24,301 bases of DNA from Pseudaeromonas sp041911695. Its GTDB lineage: Bacteria > Pseudomonadota > Gammaproteobacteria > Enterobacterales > Aeromonadaceae. A program made the position numbers and the translations under genes. Below, in pieces: positions 21,656 through 24,301 of this stretch. Each line of letters opens with the position of its first letter. The first letter of the stretch is position 1. The stretch is taken from positions 1-24,301 of the forward strand of contig JAYROM010000134.1 of assembly GCA_041911695.1 (NCBI GenBank), given 5' to 3'. A model generated the notes under the pieces. It was not told where the DNA came from. It did not search any database and was given only the letters and a program-made list of their open reading frames with translations.

Positions 21656-23809
21656 ATGCAAGGTTTATTTCCGCTGGCATCATCCCTGCGTCGCCTGTTT
21701 AGTGACAGCCATGTCTTTTTTGCCCTCAAAGTCTTTATTGCTATGCTCGGGGCGCTCATCCCGGCGCTGTCGACCGGGACAGCGGATGAAACCGTGCTGA
21801 TGTCGCTAGGCATCGTCGCGGGCGCGATCGGCGAACCGGATGACAGTGTGCCCGGGCGGGTTAAAAATCTGGCCGTCACCATGATCTGCTTTGTGATCGC
21901 CACCCTCTCGGTGCAAGGGCTCTATCCCTTCCCCTGGTTGTTCGCTGTCGGGCTGTTTATCTCCACGTTTGGCTTTATCATGCTCGGCGCTCTGGGCCCA
22001 CGCTACGCCACCATCAGTTTTGGCTCATTGCTGGTTGCCATCTATTCGATGCTGGGCGTGGCCCATGCCACCAATCTGTGGCACCAACCGCTCTGGCTGT
22101 GCCTGGGGGCACTCTGGTATGGCCTGATCTCACTGATTTGGCTGAAACTGCTGCCGCACAAGGCGGTGCATGAGCAACTGGCACAGATGTTCTTTGCATT
22201 GGGTGACTACTGTGCCGAGAAGTCACGCCTGTTCCCGGTCTCGCCTGGACAGGTAGCGACCATCCGTCACCAACTCGCCCAGTTAAATGTACGCAGCGTG
22301 CGCAGCATGCAGGTGAGCCGGGAGATGTTAAGTGGTCGACTGACGGCCGGATGGGATCCGCACCTAGAGCGCCTGCTGCAGATCTATCTGCTCGGCCAGG
22401 AGATCCATGAAAAGATGGTGGCCAGCCACTGGCTATATGACCGGTTGCAAGAAGATCTGCAGCAACATGCCATTCTGGATGGGTTTCGCACTACCCTCGC
22501 CCAATTGAGCCTGAGCATCCGCCAACTGGGCAATGCTGTGCTGTGGTATCGACCCTATCAGCCGGCGGACGGTCTGGTGTGGATCTTGCGAGCGCTGGCT
22601 GACCAACAGACGCTGATCCGCCAACAGCAGAATTTGCCGGCCGAATTGGCCAGCGCCCTGGCCTTCCTGCAGCAAAACCTGCAGGCGATGCTCAACAGTC
22701 TACAGGCCTCTGTCGCGCTGACCAGTCACTACACCGCGCCAGTGGAAGAGGTCAGTAACCGCCAACTGGTACAAAACCCGCCCGCCTCGTTGCGTCATGT
22801 CCGCCATCACTGGCAGCAGCGTACTCCCCTATTACGTCACGGTCTGCGCATGGCCACTGCGTTGACCTTAAGCTATGGTCTGCTGGAGTTATTTGACATC
22901 CGCCAGGGCTTCTGGGTACTGCTGACCTGCCTGTTCGTCTGCCAGGCCAGCTATTCCGCTACGCGCCGCCGCGTCTGGGAGCGCATCGGCGGCACCCTGC
23001 TCGGGCTGGTACTGGCTACCCCAATAGCCCTATTCCATCTACCCATTCCCGTGTTACTGGGCGGTATGGTGGTTGCGGCAGTGCTGTTCTTTAGCCAGCT
23101 ACGCAATAACTACAGCGCGGCAGTCACCTTTATTACCCTGTATGCGCTGACCGCCTTCACCCTGCTGGGCGCCGACAGTGAACTACTGTTAATGCCTCGC
23201 TTGTTTGACACCATTCTGGGCTCGGCTATCGCCTTTTTCGCGGTGATGGTGCTGTGGCCGGAATGGCAATATCGCCGCTTGCCGGGGCTCATCACCCAGA
23301 CACTGGAGGCCTGTCGTACCTATATGCAGCAGGCATTACAGCAAGGGAGCGAGCCCGAACAGGATCTGCACTATCGCATCGCCCGGCGTCAGGCCCATGT
23401 CAGCGATAGCGCGTTGGCAGAGGCCTGGCAAAACATGCTGGCTGAGCCCAAACACAAACAGCGCTTCCTGAATCTGTGTGTCGCTCTGACGCAACGTAGC
23501 CATACCCTGCTCTCGTTTATCTCTACCCTGGGGGCACACCGAGATCGCCTGCGCCCACAACTTACCGCCGAACAGCGGCAACTCGCCGACGAAATTGGTC
23601 GTGTGCTGCACAGTGCCGCCCAGATCATGGCCGGACAAGGCAGTGTCGACGATACCCCGATGAGCCTGCCCGAGGCTTGTGTTGAGATTGAGGCCAGCGC
23701 CGAGCAGTGGTTGATCCAGCAAGAGCTGGTCTTTATTGCCAGCCAGGCCAATGAACTGCTGCGTTTGAGCTGGCTGTTGCAGCCTCTGCAGCTGGCGACC
23801 CGGCAGTGA
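21656..23809 (+). CDS. yccS: FUSC family inner-membrane protein YccS
   Basis: This is a predicted inner-membrane protein of the fusaric acid resistance/aromatic acid exporter-like (FUSC) family. Its transported substrate is unknown. It has 717 residues, the same as E. coli YccS as I recall it. The first membrane block (about 20-155) has ADETVLMSLGIVAGAIGEPDD and GFIMLGALGPRYATISFGSLLVAIYSMLG. A hydrophilic helical domain (about 160-390) follows, then a second membrane block (about 395-525, GFWVLLTCLFVCQASYSATRRR) and a cytoplasmic C-terminal helical part with YRIARRQAHVSDSALA. I chose the ATG at 21656 (GAGG four bases upstream) over a TTG at 21629. It lies directly upstream of tusE, with 40 bases between. 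A weak TTGCCT/TATCAT pair at 21595-21621 (15-base spacer) is the only promoter hint. Confidence 0.93.
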   Translation: MQGLFPLASSLRRLFSDSHVFFALKVFIAMLGALIPALSTGTADETVLMSLGIVAGAIGEPDDSVPGRVKNLAVTMICFVIATLSVQGLYPFPWLFAVGLFISTFGFIMLGALGPRYATISFGSLLVAIYSMLGVAHATNLWHQPLWLCLGALWYGLISLIWLKLLPHKAVHEQLAQMFFALGDYCAEKSRLFPVSPGQVATIRHQLAQLNVRSVRSMQVSREMLSGRLTAGWDPHLERLLQIYLLGQEIHEKMVASHWLYDRLQEDLQQHAILDGFRTTLAQLSLSIRQLGNAVLWYRPYQPADGLVWILRALADQQTLIRQQQNLPAELASALAFLQQNLQAMLNSLQASVALTSHYTAPVEEVSNRQLVQNPPASLRHVRHHWQQRTPLLRHGLRMATALTLSYGLLELFDIRQGFWVLLTCLFVCQASYSATRRRVWERIGGTLLGLVLATPIALFHLPIPVLLGGMVVAAVLFFSQLRNNYSAAVTFITLYALTAFTLLGADSELLLMPRLFDTILGSAIAFFAVMVLWPEWQYRRLPGLITQTLEACRTYMQQALQQGSEPEQDLHYRIARRQAHVSDSALAEAWQNMLAEPKHKQRFLNLCVALTQRSHTLLSFISTLGAHRDRLRPQLTAEQRQLADEIGRVLHSAAQIMAGQGSVDDTPMSLPEACVEIEASAEQWLIQQELVFIASQANELLRLSWLLQPLQLATRQ

Positions 23810-23821
23810 GCCACCTATAAT
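23793..23821 (+). promoter_or_regulatory. Candidate tusE promoter
   Basis: A perfect TATAAT (23816-23821) lies just after the yccS stop. A poor -35 (TGGCGA, 23793-23798) is 17 bases upstream. If used, the leader would be only about 22 bases. Readthrough from yccS is equally possible. Confidence 0.4.
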
Positions 23822-23849
23822 CGCGCGCGGTATTGCGCAGGAGACCACC

Positions 23850-24179
23850 ATGCTGGTATTGAACGGACAAGAGTACACCACCGACGCACAGGGCTATCTG
23901 AAAGACAGTGGGCAATGGAGTGAGGCGCTGGCAACAGTGATAGCGGAACAAGAGGCTATCACGCTGAGCGAAGCCCACTGGGAAGTGGTGCACTTTGTGC
24001 GCGCTTTCTATCTGGAGTTCAATACCTCACCGGCTATCCGCATCCTGGTCAAGGCCATGGCGCAGAAGTATGGTCCAGAAAAGGGCAGCAGCCCGTATCT
24101 GTATAAACTGTTTCCGAAGGGGCCAGCCAAACAGGCGACCAAGATTGCCGGGTTGCCCAAACCGGTAAAATGTATCTAA
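23850..24179 (+). CDS. tusE: Sulfur carrier protein TusE (DsrC/TusE family)
   Basis: TusE takes persulfide sulfur from the TusBCD complex and hands it to MnmA for 2-thiolation of the wobble uridine of tRNAs for Lys, Glu and Gln. It has 109 residues, the family length. Family features are the N-terminal hydrophobic VLNGQEY-TDAQGYL, HWEVVHFVRAFYLEFNTSPAIR in the middle, and the flexible C-terminal arm GLPKPVKCI with the penultimate cysteine C108 that carries sulfur. The second cysteine used by dissimilatory DsrC proteins is absent (Thr97 there), so this is TusE and not DsrC. AGGAG lies eight bases before the ATG. The heptamer repeat starts nine bases after the stop codon. Confidence 0.95.
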   Translation: MLVLNGQEYTTDAQGYLKDSGQWSEALATVIAEQEAITLSEAHWEVVHFVRAFYLEFNTSPAIRILVKAMAQKYGPEKGSSPYLYKLFPKGPAKQATKIAGLPKPVKCI

Positions 24180-24188
24180 AGGGATGGC

Positions 24189-24301
24189 AGAAGCGAGAAG
24201 CGAGAAGCGAGAAGCGAGAAGCGAGAAGCGAGAAGCGAGAAGCGAGAAGCGAGAAGCGAGAAGCGAGAAGCGAGAAGCGAGAAGCGAGAAGCGAGAAGCG
24301 A
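24189..24301 (+). repeat. Perfect 7-bp tandem repeat, at least 16 copies
   Basis: The unit AGAAGCG is repeated 16 times without a single mismatch, plus one base, up to the window edge, so the true copy number is larger or unknown. Six of seven bases are purines on the plus strand. No stop codon occurs in any frame of either strand. It follows tusE directly, where a terminator might have been expected. Confidence 0.98.

Noticed and set aside
23850..24179. DsrC of dissimilatory sulfur oxidation, suggested by the nearby sulfide oxidoreductase
   Set aside because: The second conserved cysteine of DsrC is missing and no dsr genes are present, so TusE is the better call.
24189..24301. CRISPR array at the window end
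   Set aside because: The unit is 7 bases with no spacers. It is a simple tandem repeat.

Overview
The window is a stretch of gammaproteobacterial chromosome. The opp operon, a ychE/marC gene and adhE lie side by side with ychJ not far away, as in enterobacteria, and most proteins align closely with remembered E. coli homologues. Gene content (YgiQ, YccS, TusE, a type I-like sulfide:quinone reductase) and moderate-to-high GC suggest Aeromonadales or a near relative. The genus is inference and not settled by the sequence.

Layout. Positions 1-7768 read on the minus strand: an aromatic amino acid permease (aroP), then the oligopeptide ABC importer oppA-oppB-oppC-oppD-oppF. A hairpin terminator separates oppA from oppBCDF and another follows oppF. 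A MarC-family membrane protein (ychE) follows, also minus. A 588-base AT-rich divergent regulatory region then leads into adhE (plus). It carries a near-consensus FNR box 41.5 bases upstream of the predicted start of a TATAAT promoter. After adhE and its strong terminator come an HD-GYP c-di-GMP phosphodiesterase and ychJ (plus), then a secreted DUF2059 protein and the radical-SAM protein YgiQ (minus).

From 16937 the plus strand carries a two-gene sulfide oxidation unit: a small DUF2892 membrane protein and a sulfide:quinone oxidoreductase with all three catalytic cysteines. Next is a more AT-rich two-gene cassette: a TagF-like polyol-phosphate transferase and a fused cytidylyltransferase-SDR enzyme expected to make CDP-ribitol. 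It abuts a tRNA-Ser(UGA) gene on the minus strand. The window ends with yccS (FUSC membrane protein), tusE (tRNA 2-thiolation sulfur carrier) and a perfect 7-bp tandem repeat of at least 16 copies that runs off the edge.

How it fits together: peptide and aromatic amino acid uptake, anaerobic ethanol fermentation under probable FNR control, sulfide detoxification, and a probably acquired ability to decorate a surface glycan with ribitol phosphate. I found no CRISPR array, transposase, integrase, toxin-antitoxin pair or obvious defence system. The least ordinary parts are the CDP-ribitol cassette beside tRNA-Ser, the overlapping dyads in front of the sulfide genes, and the heptamer array.
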